The position numbers and the translations under genes were made by a program. Below are positions 10,829-19,807 of a stretch of 64,000 nt of DNA, piece after piece. Each line of letters begins with the position of its first letter. Position 1 is the first letter of the stretch. This DNA comes from Sphingomonas caseinilytica. GTDB lineage: Bacteria; Pseudomonadota; Alphaproteobacteria; Sphingomonadales; Sphingomonadaceae. The notes below the pieces were generated by a model that was not told the origin of the DNA, searched no databases, and was given only the letters and a program-made list of their open reading frames with translations. The stretch lies in contig NZ_JAMGBA010000002.1 of NCBI RefSeq assembly GCF_023516455.1, positions 768,501 to 832,500 of the forward strand, given 5' to 3'.

Positions 10829-12106
10829 TTAGGCAGCCAGATGCGCGACGAATTCCTTCGTCTTGCGGGTGAAGTCCCCGATCTGCTGGCTGAACTTCCC
10901 AAAACCCTGTTCGACCTGGTCGATATCCTTGGCGACCTGTTCGGTGTCGGATCGGATGGCGGCGATGGTCGAGCTCATTGAGTCGGCGGCGAGCGCGGTC
11001 TCGTCGACCGCGGCGGTGATCATGGTCACCGTCTGGGCCTGGATCTCCATCGCTGCACGGATGCGGTTGGCCGAAGCCTCCACTTCCTCGACCGTCGTGC
11101 TGATCGAGCCATTGGCCTCGACCGTCTGCTTGGTCGCCTGCTGGATGGCGGTGATCTTGTTGGTGATGTCGTCGGTCGCCCGCGCCGTCTGGGCGGCGAG
11201 GCTCTTCACTTCCTGGGCGACGACCGCGAAGCCGCGGCCGGCGTCACCGGCCCGGGCTGCCTCGATGGTTGCGTTCAATGCCAGCAGGTTGGTCTGACCG
11301 GCAATGTCGCGGATGAGGCCGAGGATCGATTCGATCGCCTCGACATGACCCGACAAGGCATGGCTGACCTTGACCGCGGCTTCGGCCTGGTCGCCGGCCT
11401 TGGTGGCGACACCGGCGGCAACTTCGACCTCGGTCCGTGCATCCTCGATGGCGCGAATGAGGCCAGCAGCGGTCTGGGCCGCTTCCCGCATCGCCACCGC
11501 CGACTGCTCGGCCGCCGCCGCAACTTCGCTGGTCTTGCCCAGCATGCCGCGCGCGGACGTAGCGGTAGCGCGGGTGCGATCCGTCAGTTCGCTCGACTGC
11601 GTGCCGCTGGCGGTAACCAGCTCGGCCACGCGACGTTCGAACTCCTCGCTTTGGCGGCCCCGGGCTTCGGCTGCCTCATTGGCTTCGAGCAAAGCGACCT
11701 GGGCAAGAATGATGTCGGTTTCAAAGCTGGTAAGGCGCTGAAGGGCGGTAACCAGCTTGCATAGCCTGAGCTGGTCGCCGGCGAACTTCTCGAACAGCCG
11801 GGCGATGATGTCGCTGATCAGCCTGTCGCGCGTTGCAATATATTGGGGGACCGATTGCTTCTCGCGGTAGAGGCGCTGCCCGAAGTCGGCGACATTCTGG
11901 ACCCAGGCCGCATCGACCTTGGCCGTATAATGACGCTCGACCACCGCCATCGCGGCATCGCCGAAATGCGCCCGCGCGCATTCGCGAATGATCTCGCTCG
12001 CATCTTCCCAGAGCCCATGAAGGTCGCGCTCAAGCGCGCCGTCGGCATTATACGCAACAAGTCGGTTCTTCACTTGGGTATCCGTCAATGGCTGCAACGC
12101 GGTCAT
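10829..12106 (-). CDS. Soluble globin-coupled-sensor-like chemoreceptor (copy 1)
   Basis: A 425-residue methyl-accepting chemotaxis-type transducer with no membrane span. Residues 1-150 resemble the helical sensor-globin (protoglobin) domain of soluble aerotaxis receptors; residues 180-425 form the signalling coiled coil with the invariant hairpin tip ([22 protein letters not shown]). By eye, the position of the haem-ligating His (H in the family's GxxHxRIGL stretch) is Leu here ([10 protein letters not shown]), so haem binding is doubtful. It lies 20 bases downstream of a second receptor with a virtually identical signalling half. The start has a GGGAGGG ribosome site. No che genes are in the window. 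Confidence 0.85.
   Translation of the reverse strand: MTALQPLTDTQVKNRLVAYNADGALERDLHGLWEDASEIIRECARAHFGDAAMAVVERHYTAKVDAAWVQNVADFGQRLYREKQSVPQYIATRDRLISDIIARLFEKFAGDQLRLCKLVTALQRLTSFETDIILAQVALLEANEAAEARGRQSEEFERRVAELVTASGTQSSELTDRTRATATSARGMLGKTSEVAAAAEQSAVAMREAAQTAAGLIRAIEDARTEVEVAAGVATKAGDQAEAAVKVSHALSGHVEAIESILGLIRDIAGQTNLLALNATIEAARAGDAGRGFAVVAQEVKSLAAQTARATDDITNKITAIQQATKQTVEANGSISTTVEEVEASANRIRAAMEIQAQTVTMITAAVDETALAADSMSSTIAAIRSDTEQVAKDIDQVEQGFGKFSQQIGDFTRKTKEFVAHLAA
10899..11556. repeat. Direct repeat, copy 1 (chemoreceptor signalling domain)
   Basis: About 658 bases match 12197-12854 at a constant offset of 1298 bases. I count roughly 25 base differences, and the encoded protein is identical throughout. 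The match ends abruptly at both sides, inside both genes. Confidence 0.92.
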
Positions 12107-12126
12107 GGGCTTGGGCCCTCCCGGTG

Positions 12127-13473
12127 TTAAGCTGCGAAGGTTGAAACAAACTCGCTGGTAGCGGAGCGGAAGTCGGCGATTCTGGACGAGAAGCGTCCAA
12201 AACCCTGTTCGACCTGGTCGATATCCTTGGCGACCTGTTCGGTATCGGAACGGATGGCGGCGATGGTCGAGCTCATTGAGTCGGCGGCGAGCGCGGTTTC
12301 ATCGACGGCGGCGGTGATCATGGTCACCGTCTGGGCCTGGATCTCCATCGCTGCACGGATGCGGTTGGCCGAAGCCTCCACTTCCTCGACCGTCGTGCTG
12401 ATCGAGCCATTGGCCTCGACCGTCTGCTTGGTCGCCTGCTGGATGGCGGTGATCTTGTTGGTGATGTCATCGGTCGCCCGCGCCGTCTGGGCGGCGAGGC
12501 TCTTCACTTCCTGGGCGACGACCGCGAAGCCGCGGCCTGCATCGCCGGCACGGGCAGCTTCAATGGTCGCGTTGAGAGCCAGCAGGTTGGTCTGACCGGC
12601 GATGTCGCGGATGAGGCCGAGGATCGATTCGATCGCCTCGACATGACCCGACAAGGCATGGCTGACCTTGACCGCGGCTTCGGCCTGGTCGCCGGCCTTG
12701 GTCGCGACACCGGCAGCAACTTCGACCTCGGTTCGTGCATCCTCGATGGCGCGAATGAGGCCGGCGGCGGTCTGGGCCGCTTCCCGCATCGCCACCGCCG
12801 ACTGCTCGGCCGCCGCCGCAACTTCGCTCGTCTTGCCCAGCATGCCGCGCGCGGCGGTGCTGCTCTGCGCCGCCTGGCCACGAAGCTGTTCGCTTTCGGC
12901 GGTGCAGTCGTTGACGACCCCCATGACACGGCCATTGAACGCGCCGGCCTGGCGCTGCTGGACCTGTTCGCTTTCCTTGCGGGTGACGACGATACCGTGG
13001 TGGATGAAGCAATCGATCTCGATCGCCTGGATTTCCGACAATGCGCGGGCGAGCCTCACAATCTCTCGCTCGTCCGTTAGCTTCGATCGAAGCGCCGCAT
13101 AGGCCGCTTCGGTTTCAGCATTCAATCCGGCGAGGAGCGTCGAAAGCGACAGCCCGGCTTCAAGCGCCTTGGCAACGAATTCATAGGCCTGGCGAGGCCA
13201 TTCCGGCTGGTCGAGGCGATCGAACTTGTCGTTGATGTAGGGAACGATCCGCTTCGACAATTGCTCGATCTTTGCGTCATCGAACTTGTCCTTGACCTCG
13301 GGAGAGCGCGCATAGCGGCGCCAGAATTCGCGGGCGAGCACGATGGCATCGTCGCCGATCAGTTTCCAAAGCTCTCTGGAGCGCTCGGGGAGATCGCCAC
13401 TGGTGTCGTACAGCTTGAGGCTGCCCACCAGATCATATTCGCCGCTCGACGTTCCCTGCACCATATTCGCCAT
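12127..13473 (-). CDS. Soluble globin-coupled-sensor-like chemoreceptor (copy 2)
   Basis: A 448-residue soluble transducer. Its N-terminal 170 residues form a helical domain ([20 protein letters not shown]...) resembling sensor globins but clearly different from that of the downstream receptor. The proximal-His position again appears lost ([13 protein letters not shown]). Residues from about 212 to 435 are identical to the neighbour. The first ATG shown (MANMVQ) was chosen because the in-frame extension upstream adds 19 residues of no clear family match; a second ATG three codons in is also possible. Transcribed first, so the two receptors probably share a transcript and may form mixed trimers; that is inference. 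Confidence 0.82.
   Translation of the reverse strand: MANMVQGTSSGEYDLVGSLKLYDTSGDLPERSRELWKLIGDDAIVLAREFWRRYARSPEVKDKFDDAKIEQLSKRIVPYINDKFDRLDQPEWPRQAYEFVAKALEAGLSLSTLLAGLNAETEAAYAALRSKLTDEREIVRLARALSEIQAIEIDCFIHHGIVVTRKESEQVQQRQAGAFNGRVMGVVNDCTAESEQLRGQAAQSSTAARGMLGKTSEVAAAAEQSAVAMREAAQTAAGLIRAIEDARTEVEVAAGVATKAGDQAEAAVKVSHALSGHVEAIESILGLIRDIAGQTNLLALNATIEAARAGDAGRGFAVVAQEVKSLAAQTARATDDITNKITAIQQATKQTVEANGSISTTVEEVEASANRIRAAMEIQAQTVTMITAAVDETALAADSMSSTIAAIRSDTEQVAKDIDQVEQGFGRFSSRIADFRSATSEFVSTFAA
12197..12854. repeat. Direct repeat, copy 2 (chemoreceptor signalling domain)
   Basis: Partner of 10899-11556. Nearly all differences cluster in one short patch around 12530-12575; the rest is almost base-identical, as expected after recent gene conversion. 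Confidence 0.92.
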
Positions 13474-13623
13474 TGGACTTTTCAAACCCCAGAAATCAGT
13501 CTGCTCTCTAGGGCCGCTATGGGGCTGCAATGGTTAAGGTCGGGTTAGTTCTCGCCGAACTTGCGCGACGGCGATCTGCTCCCTAGGGGAACCAAGCCCT
13601 TTCAACAGGCGGTTCGAGGACCA

Positions 13624-14019
13624 ATGAGCACCAAGCCCCAGCGACCGTTGTCGCCGCATCTTACGATCTGGAAATGGGGACCGCACATGACGGTCTCGAT
13701 CCTTCACCGCATCACGGGAACCGGTTTGACCGTTGCCGGACTGGCGGTCCTTGCCTGGTGGCTCGCGGCCTTGGCTGCTGGCGATGCAGCCTATGCGCAG
13801 TTCAGCGCGGTGGCCCGGCATTGGACTGGAATGATCGTGCTGGTCGGCCTGACCTGGGCCTTCTGGCAGCACCTCTTCTCCGGCCTTCGCCATCTCGTTC
13901 TCGACACTGGGGCAGGCTATGAGCTTCGGGTCAATCGATTCTGGTCAGTGATGACGCTGGTCTTTTCGCTGTTCGCGACGGCGTTGACCTGGTTTTACTT
14001 GATGGGAGTCGGTCGATGA
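13624..14019 (+). CDS. sdhC: Succinate dehydrogenase cytochrome b556 subunit
   Basis: A 131-residue inner-membrane anchor of complex II. It has the SdhC opening (RPLSPHLTIWKWGPHMTVSILHRITGTGL), in which the Ser/Arg of SILHR contact quinone and haem, three hydrophobic helices, and the haem-ligand His segment FSGLRHLVLD. A GAGGA ribosome site precedes the ATG. Its stop overlaps sdhD by 4 bases. Confidence 0.96.
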   Translation: MSTKPQRPLSPHLTIWKWGPHMTVSILHRITGTGLTVAGLAVLAWWLAALAAGDAAYAQFSAVARHWTGMIVLVGLTWAFWQHLFSGLRHLVLDTGAGYELRVNRFWSVMTLVFSLFATALTWFYLMGVGR

Positions 14020-14408
14020 GCCGGGGCGAAAGCGCTACACCGCTGGCACGGGTCCGCGGCCTTGGATCGGCGCATCACGGCGGCCATCACTGGCTCGAGG
14101 AACGCTTCACCAGCGTCTCCCTCGTGCTTCTGTCGTTCTGGCTGCTTTTCTCGCTGGTCATGCTTCCCGCATTGGATCGCGGAACCGTAAACGAGTGGCT
14201 CGGCTCGGCATGGGGCGCCGTACCGATGGCGCTGTTCGTGATCACCGCCTTCAAGCATGGTCTCGACGGCCTGAAGGTTGTGGTCGACGATTATGTCCAT
14301 GAGGATGGAACGCGTGTCGGCATCCACTTCTTCCTGACGATGGCCGCCATTGCCGGCGCCGCCGTCAGCCTGTTCGCACTCGCCAAGATCGCATTCGGAG
14401 CCAATTGA
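14016..14408 (+). CDS. sdhD: Succinate dehydrogenase membrane anchor subunit SdhD
   Basis: A 130-residue, three-helix membrane protein. The first part (ARVRGLGSAHHGGHHWLEERFTSVSL) is typical of alphaproteobacterial SdhD, and the second helix carries the FKHGLDGLKVVVDDYVHED segment, with the haem-ligand His and the quinone-site Asp/Tyr. It is translationally coupled to sdhC and followed by sdhA after 3 bases. Confidence 0.95.
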   Translation: MSRGESATPLARVRGLGSAHHGGHHWLEERFTSVSLVLLSFWLLFSLVMLPALDRGTVNEWLGSAWGAVPMALFVITAFKHGLDGLKVVVDDYVHEDGTRVGIHFFLTMAAIAGAAVSLFALAKIAFGAN

Positions 14409-14411
14409 TCC

Positions 14412-16211
14412 ATGACCGCCTACAAGATCATCGACCATGTCTATGACGTCGTGGTGGTGGGCGCCGGCGGATCGGGCCTGCGCGCCACCATGGGTGCCGC
14501 GGAGAAGGGCCTCAAGACCGCCTGCGTGACCAAAGTCTTCCCGACCCGAAGCCACACGGTCGCCGCCCAGGGCGGCATCGCCGCTTCGCTCGGCAATATG
14601 GGTCCGGATCACTGGACCTGGCACATGTACGATACGGTCAAGGGCTCCGACTGGCTCGGCGACCAGGACGCGATCGAATATCTGTGCCGTGAGGCTCCGG
14701 CGGCAGTCTACGAGCTGGAACATGCCGGCATGCCATTCAGCCGGACGAACGAGGGCAAGATCTATCAGCGCCCGTTCGGCGGCATGATGCAGAATATGGG
14801 CGAGGGTCCGCCCGCGCAGCGCACCTGCGCCGCCGCCGACCGCACCGGCCACGCCATGCTTCACACGCTCTATCAGCAGAGCCTGAAGTATGACGCCGAC
14901 TTCTTCATAGAATATTTCGCGCTCGACCTGATCATGGAGGACGGCGTCTGCCGCGGCCTAGTCGCCCTGTGCCTCGACGACGGCTCGATCCACCGCTTCC
15001 GCGCGCAGGCAGTAGTGCTTGCTACCGGCGGCTACGGCCGCGCCTATTTCTCGGCCACGTCGGCACACACCTGCACCGGCGATGGCAATGCCATGGTGCT
15101 TCGCGCCGGCCTGCCGCTGCAGGACATGGAGTTCGTCCAGTTCCACCCGACGGGCATCTATGGCGTCGGCGTGCTGATCACCGAAGGCGCGCGCGGCGAG
15201 GGCGGTTACCTCACCAATAGCGAGGGCGAGCGTTTTATGGAGCGCTATGCGCCAAGCGCGAAGGACCTCGCCAGCCGCGACGTCGTGTCGCGCTCAATGG
15301 CGATGGAAATCCGCGAAGGACGCGGTGTCGGTGAGCATAAGGACCATATTTTCCTTCATCTCGACCATATCGACCCCAAGATCCTGCACGAGCGGCTGCC
15401 CGGCATCACCGAGACCGGCAAGATCTTCGCCGGCGTCGACCTGACGCGCCAGCCGCTGCCGGTGGTTCCGACGGTCCACTACAATATGGGCGGTATCCCG
15501 ACCAATTATCACGGCGAAGTCGTCACCTTGAAGGACGGCAATCCGGACAGCGTGGTCCCCGGTCTGTTCGCGGTCGGCGAGGCGGCCTGCGTCTCGGTCC
15601 ACGGCGCAAACCGCCTCGGCTCCAACAGCCTCATCGACCTGGTCGTGTTCGGGCGCGCAGCCGGCCTCCGCCTTGCCGAGGTGATCAAGCCCGGCGCCGC
15701 CCAGCCGCTCCTCAAGAAGGAAGCGTCGGAACTGGCGCTGTCGCGGCTCGACAAGTTCCGCCACGCAGAGGGCTCGCTGCCCACCGCCAAGGTCCGCGAC
15801 GAGATGCAGCGGACGATGCAGGCCGACTGCGCCGTCTTCCGCACCGAGCGGACGCTGGCCGAAGGCGTCGCGAAGATCGATGCCATCTACAAGAAGATGG
15901 CCGACGTCCATGTCTCCGACCGCAGCCTCATCTGGAACAGCGACCTTATCGAGACGCTGGAACTGGACAATCTCATCAGCCAGGCGGTCGTCACCATGCA
16001 CTGCGCCGCCAACCGCAAGGAAAGCCGCGGCGCGCACATGCACGAGGACTTCCCCGAGCGCGACGACAAGAACTGGATGAAGCACACCGCGGCCTGGTTC
16101 GACGGCTGGGGCGGCCAGGGCGGCGGCGTGAAGATCGATTACCGCCCGGTGCACGCCTACACGCTCACGGACGACATCGACTACATCAAGCCCAAGGCGC
16201 GGGTTTACTAA
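14412..16211 (+). CDS. sdhA: Succinate dehydrogenase flavoprotein subunit
   Basis: The 599-residue catalytic subunit of complex II, oxidising succinate to fumarate. The FAD-binding GAGGSGLRA motif is near residue 17, the covalently flavinylated His is in [10 protein letters not shown], and the substrate/catalytic region includes QFHPTGIYG and the [18 protein letters not shown] motif. Length is normal. The iron-sulphur subunit gene sdhB, which usually follows, is not here or anywhere in the window; the next gene is an MBL-fold protein. Confidence 0.98.
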   Translation: MTAYKIIDHVYDVVVVGAGGSGLRATMGAAEKGLKTACVTKVFPTRSHTVAAQGGIAASLGNMGPDHWTWHMYDTVKGSDWLGDQDAIEYLCREAPAAVYELEHAGMPFSRTNEGKIYQRPFGGMMQNMGEGPPAQRTCAAADRTGHAMLHTLYQQSLKYDADFFIEYFALDLIMEDGVCRGLVALCLDDGSIHRFRAQAVVLATGGYGRAYFSATSAHTCTGDGNAMVLRAGLPLQDMEFVQFHPTGIYGVGVLITEGARGEGGYLTNSEGERFMERYAPSAKDLASRDVVSRSMAMEIREGRGVGEHKDHIFLHLDHIDPKILHERLPGITETGKIFAGVDLTRQPLPVVPTVHYNMGGIPTNYHGEVVTLKDGNPDSVVPGLFAVGEAACVSVHGANRLGSNSLIDLVVFGRAAGLRLAEVIKPGAAQPLLKKEASELALSRLDKFRHAEGSLPTAKVRDEMQRTMQADCAVFRTERTLAEGVAKIDAIYKKMADVHVSDRSLIWNSDLIETLELDNLISQAVVTMHCAANRKESRGAHMHEDFPERDDKNWMKHTAAWFDGWGGQGGGVKIDYRPVHAYTLTDDIDYIKPKARVY

Positions 16212-16307
16212 GCCCACAGCCCTAGGCCGCAGTCGTCTGGCGGTTCATCGAACGGCCCTTGCCGCCGATCCTGAATGCATGGCTCTTCTCCGAGAGAGGG
16301 GGCAAGC

Positions 16308-17273
16308 ATGCGCAAAGCAATCTTCGCAGCGTTCTTCATTTCGGCTGCCTGTGCCGCGCCTTCCGCCGGCACGTCGGCAAATGCTTACCACCTCATTCCC
16401 GGCTCAGTCCCGATGGACAAGGGGCCGGACGGCAACAGCATTTTCCTGGATGCGCCCGAAGGCCTGATCGTGATCGATACCGGGCGTCATCCCGCTCATG
16501 GAGAGAAGCTGCTCGTCTATGCAAGCGAGCGCGGGAAGCCGATCGCGGCGATCGTTAATACCCATTGGCACCTCGATCACACGACCGGCAATTACGATAT
16601 CCGGCAGGTCTATCCGCAGGTCAGGGTTTACGCGACGGACGCGATTGAAGGCGCGCTGGCCGGCTTTCTCAATCGCAATCGCGAGCAGGCCGACAAGATG
16701 CTGGCCGATCCAAAGACTCCGGACGCGCGCAAGGCGGAAATTCTTCGCGCCCGATCGGTGATCGACAATCCCGATCGGTTGCGGCCGACCATTTCGGTCA
16801 CGTCCAGCGGTCCGATGCGGATCGCGGGCCGCAGGCTCGAAGTCCATGTCGCGCCATTCGCGGCGACAGAGGCCGACCTTTGGATCTATGACCCCAAGGC
16901 GCGCTTGGCGATCGTCGGCGACCTGGTGGTCGACATCGTGCCCTTCATGGACACCGCTTGCGCCGACGGATGGAAGCAGGCGCTCAAGGATGTGGCCGCG
17001 ACGCCGTTCGTGACGTTGATACCGGGGCACGGCGCCTCGATGGACCGATCGGCATTTCTCCAGTGGAAATCGGCGTTCGAGAACTTTGTCGACTGCGGCC
17101 GGTCGGAAAGGGCGAAGGAAGAGTGCGTTGCCGGATGGAAACGCGATGCCGCTCCGTTCATCGATGCAGCGCATGCCGGCTACGTCGAGGAGGCCGCTGC
17201 CTACTATATCGACACGCGGCTCCGCTCGTCGCCCGAGGGGCAGCAGAAATATTGTAGGCCGTTGCGCGCTTGA
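16308..17273 (+). CDS. Secreted MBL-fold hydrolase-like protein with an altered metal site
   Basis: A 321-residue protein with a signal peptide (MRKAIFAAFFISAACAAPSAG); the ATG follows a GAGAGGGGG ribosome site. The MBL core is present: DTGRHP, H86-W-H88-L-D90-H91, the bridging D205 in AIVGDLVVD, and H241 in PGHG. The His normally found in the PGHT loop is replaced: PFAAT (183-187) aligns with it, leaving Ala at the ligand position. This should weaken one zinc site. C-terminal Cys residues (C274, C283 and the final CRPLRA) may form a disulphide. It resembles secreted beta-lactamase-like hydrolases of unknown substrate. Confidence 0.8.
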   Translation: MRKAIFAAFFISAACAAPSAGTSANAYHLIPGSVPMDKGPDGNSIFLDAPEGLIVIDTGRHPAHGEKLLVYASERGKPIAAIVNTHWHLDHTTGNYDIRQVYPQVRVYATDAIEGALAGFLNRNREQADKMLADPKTPDARKAEILRARSVIDNPDRLRPTISVTSSGPMRIAGRRLEVHVAPFAATEADLWIYDPKARLAIVGDLVVDIVPFMDTACADGWKQALKDVAATPFVTLIPGHGASMDRSAFLQWKSAFENFVDCGRSERAKEECVAGWKRDAAPFIDAAHAGYVEEAAAYYIDTRLRSSPEGQQKYCRPLRA

Positions 17274-17317
17274 GGCTATGCGGAATGACAACGGGCAGCT
17301 AAGCCCCAATCCCGCTT

Positions 17318-18178
17318 ATGACTGATCCAAAACCCCCCAAGCGGATTTTCCCGGAAGCCAAGGTCGATGCTCGCGCCGCGGAGCATGTGCCGTCATCGCC
17401 GCAGACCGAGAGCGAGGCCTATAAGCTCGCCTTCCAGGATAACGACTTCCTCCTCCGTCCCGATCTTCGGCCGGTTCGCTTCCAGCTTGAGCTGTTGAAG
17501 CCCGAGCTGCTGATGAACGAGGCGAAAATCGCTTCGACTTTCGTTTTCTACGGCTCCGCGCGCGTGCCGGAGCCGGAAAAGGCCCAGGCTTTGCTTGAAG
17601 CTGCGCGGTCCGATTGGGACCGCAAGGTTGCCGAGCGGTTGATCGCCAAGTCGAAATATTATGACGAGGCGCGGAAGCTGGCCCAGCGGGTCAGCCGCTT
17701 TCCCGTGGACGAGGACGGCTCGCGTCACTTCGTGGTCTGCTCGGGCGGCGGTCCGTCGTTCATGGAGGCGGCCAATCGCGGCGCCTGCGACGAGGGCAAG
17801 GAATCCATCGGTCTCAACATCGTGCTTCCGCACGAGCAACTGCCCAACGGCTATGTCACGCCGGATTTGAGCTTCCAGTTCCACTATTTCGCGCTGAGGA
17901 AGATGCACTTCCTGCTGCGCGCACGGGCGGTCGCGGTTTTCCCCGGCGGGTTCGGCACGTTCGACGAAATGTTCGAGCTTCTGACCCTAATCCAGACAGG
18001 CAAGGTAAGGCCGCTGCCGATCCTGCTGTTCGGCCGGGAGTTTTGGGAACGGGTTGTCGATTTCCCGGGACTGGCCGAAGAGGGCGTAATCAGCCCGCAC
18101 GATCTCGACCTGTTTACCTGGTGCGAAACGGCCGAAGAGGCATGGGACGCCGTCTGCCGCCACTATGAGGTGTGCTAG
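17318..18178 (+). CDS. LOG family (TIGR00730-like) protein
   Basis: A 286-residue Rossmann-like protein related to LOG phosphoribohydrolases, which release free base from nucleoside monophosphates. Both family motifs are present: the Gly-rich CSGGGPSFMEAANRGA and the active-site PGGFGTFDEMFE. An N-terminal extension of roughly 85 residues makes it longer than plant-type LOGs, as in many proteobacterial members. A cytokinin-related role is not implied; a nucleotide pyrophosphohydrolase/phosphoribohydrolase activity is the safest reading. A hairpin follows its stop. Confidence 0.88.
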   Translation: MTDPKPPKRIFPEAKVDARAAEHVPSSPQTESEAYKLAFQDNDFLLRPDLRPVRFQLELLKPELLMNEAKIASTFVFYGSARVPEPEKAQALLEAARSDWDRKVAERLIAKSKYYDEARKLAQRVSRFPVDEDGSRHFVVCSGGGPSFMEAANRGACDEGKESIGLNIVLPHEQLPNGYVTPDLSFQFHYFALRKMHFLLRARAVAVFPGGFGTFDEMFELLTLIQTGKVRPLPILLFGREFWERVVDFPGLAEEGVISPHDLDLFTWCETAEEAWDAVCRHYEVC

Positions 18179-18192
18179 GGGCAGATAGAGAA

Positions 18193-18214
18193 AGGGCGGC
18201 TCCAGGGCCGCCCT
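18193..18214. terminator. Bidirectional terminator-like hairpin
   Basis: Arms agggcggc and gccgccct pair perfectly over 8 bp around a 6-base loop, between the converging LOG-family and cytochrome c genes. Only short A/T-rich tracts flank it (attcaaataaaa on the right), so it is a modest intrinsic terminator for the + strand and may serve both genes. Confidence 0.7.
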
Positions 18215-18239
18215 ATTCAAATAAAATCTGGTTGAAAGC

Positions 18240-18881
18240 TTACTCGGCCGGCTTGGCCGCCGCTTCGTTGCCTGCGGCAGGAGCTTCGGCCGCGGCTTCG
18301 CCTTCCGCCGGAGCGGCGGCACTGTCGCCAGCAGCAGGCGCAACGGCCTCCGCCGGAGCGGCCGGTAGCGGCCGCGGAGCGTCGCTCTGCGCGTTGAGAT
18401 AAGCGATGATGTTGGCGCGATCCTCAGGCTTGCTGAGGCCAGCGAAGGTCATCTTGGTGCCGGGCGCAAACTTCTTGGGGTTGGCTAGCCATTCGGAAAG
18501 GTTCGCCCAATCCCAATTGCCGCCCTTGCCTGCAAGCGCATCGGAGAAGGCGAAGGCATGGCCCTTGCCCACGGGTTCGCCGAGGATGCCCCAAAGGTTC
18601 GGGCCAAGCGCGTTTGACCCGCCCTTGTCGGCGTTGTGGCAAGCAGCGCACTTCTTGAACACGTCCTGGCCCTTCGCAACGTCGGCGGAGGCGAGATAGA
18701 ATTCGATCGGCTTTTCGGCCTCGGCGCCGGCTTCGCCCTCGGCTTCCACGCCTTCGATCGGAAAGCCCATCTTCTCGGGGCGCTCCGCATGGAAAAGCTC
18801 TCCGGTTACGATCGAGGCGCCAAGCGCGATGATGCCGGCAAAGAGCACCCAGCCAGCAATGGTATTGTTGCGATCGATCAT
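18240..18881 (-). CDS. Membrane-anchored c-type cytochrome
   Basis: A 213-residue CycM/cytochrome c552-like protein. Residues 8-26 form an N-terminal membrane anchor, then an acidic Ala/Glu linker, then a class I cytochrome c fold with C78-A-A-C81-H82 and the axial Met M144 in GTKMTFAGL. The C-terminal 45 residues are an Ala/Pro/Glu-rich low-complexity tail, likely periplasmic. Homologues carry electrons from the bc1 complex to terminal oxidases. A single gene, convergent with the LOG-family gene. Confidence 0.93.
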   Translation of the reverse strand: MIDRNNTIAGWVLFAGIIALGASIVTGELFHAERPEKMGFPIEGVEAEGEAGAEAEKPIEFYLASADVAKGQDVFKKCAACHNADKGGSNALGPNLWGILGEPVGKGHAFAFSDALAGKGGNWDWANLSEWLANPKKFAPGTKMTFAGLSKPEDRANIIAYLNAQSDAPRPLPAAPAEAVAPAAGDSAAAPAEGEAAAEAPAAGNEAAAKPAE

Positions 18882-18946
18882 GAAACCCCGTGCGGCCGTG
18901 CCGAAGATGATTGGAATTTGCCGGGGTCTTTAAGGCCCAGTCTTCT

Positions 18947-19807
18947 TTACTTCAAGCCGTCGAGCCACGCTTCGAGCAAGGTGCGCGCGATGGCCCATGG
19001 CGGAGGTGCCTGAAAGGAGGCGCCGGGGCGCTGTTCGACAGCATCGATTACCTCCTGCCGTGTGAACCAACGGGCATCGTCCAACTCGTTGGTATCGACT
19101 GTCAGCGAATCATCGATCGCAACGGCGTGGGCACCGATCATCAGGCTGCTCGGGAAGGGCCAGGGCTGGCTTGAGAGATAGCGGACCTCCCTGACGTCGA
19201 TGCCCGCTTCTTCTTTCAGCTCGCGGGCAACCGCGGCCTCCATCGATTCACCGGGTTCGACAAAGCCGGCCAGCGCCGAGTAGCGCCCCGGCGGATAATG
19301 AGGCTGGCGGCCCAGCAATAGTCGCCCGTCATGCTCCGCAAGCATGATCACCACGGGATCGACCCGGGGATAATGTTCGGCGCCGCACGACCCGCAGGCG
19401 CGCGACCAGCCGCCGCGATTGGGCTCGGTGACCTGGCCACATACGGAGCAATGACCATGGCGCCGGTGCCAGTTGGCCAGGCTAAGGGCGGCGGCGAAGG
19501 TCGGCGCTTCGGCGGCGTCGACCATGGCAAGCAATTGGAAGTGCGCGCGGGCGTCCACTGCAGCGCTTCCGTCGGGCAGGTGGGAGAAGCGAGGCGCCTC
19601 GCCGTCCAGGCCGAGGAACAGGGGAGGGTCGCCCGTAACGGCTTGCCAGACCAATTGGCCGGCTTCGCCGATCGCCGGGGCCCCATTCTCCCATGCAAGT
19701 TGCCGCGCCGCTGGAAGGCGGGCGAGTTGGCGGACGGCATCGGGGGCGCTCCGCAAATGGTCGGCACGGTCCAGGCCCGGACCGGAGAAAAAGGGTTCAG
19801 GCGGCAA
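18947..19807 (-). CDS. nudC: NADH pyrophosphatase NudC
   Basis: A 286-residue Nudix hydrolase that cleaves NAD(H) and removes NAD caps from RNA. It has a four-Cys zinc ribbon (CSVCG...CGSCG), a full Nudix box (GFVEPGE...RELKEEAGI) and the diagnostic SQPWPFPSS motif just after it. The start is TTG, preceded by AAGGA at a proper distance, and overlaps the end of mutY by 11 bases, so translation is probably coupled to mutY. Confidence 0.95.
   Translation of the reverse strand: MPPEPFFSGPGLDRADHLRSAPDAVRQLARLPAARQLAWENGAPAIGEAGQLVWQAVTGDPPLFLGLDGEAPRFSHLPDGSAAVDARAHFQLLAMVDAAEAPTFAAALSLANWHRRHGHCSVCGQVTEPNRGGWSRACGSCGAEHYPRVDPVVIMLAEHDGRLLLGRQPHYPPGRYSALAGFVEPGESMEAAVARELKEEAGIDVREVRYLSSQPWPFPSSLMIGAHAVAIDDSLTVDTNELDDARWFTRQEVIDAVEQRPGASFQAPPPWAIARTLLEAWLDGLK

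Noticed and set aside
10899-12854. Chemoreceptor duplication as an assembly error
   Set aside because: The copies differ at about 25 silent positions and are embedded in genes with different N-termini, so both are real.
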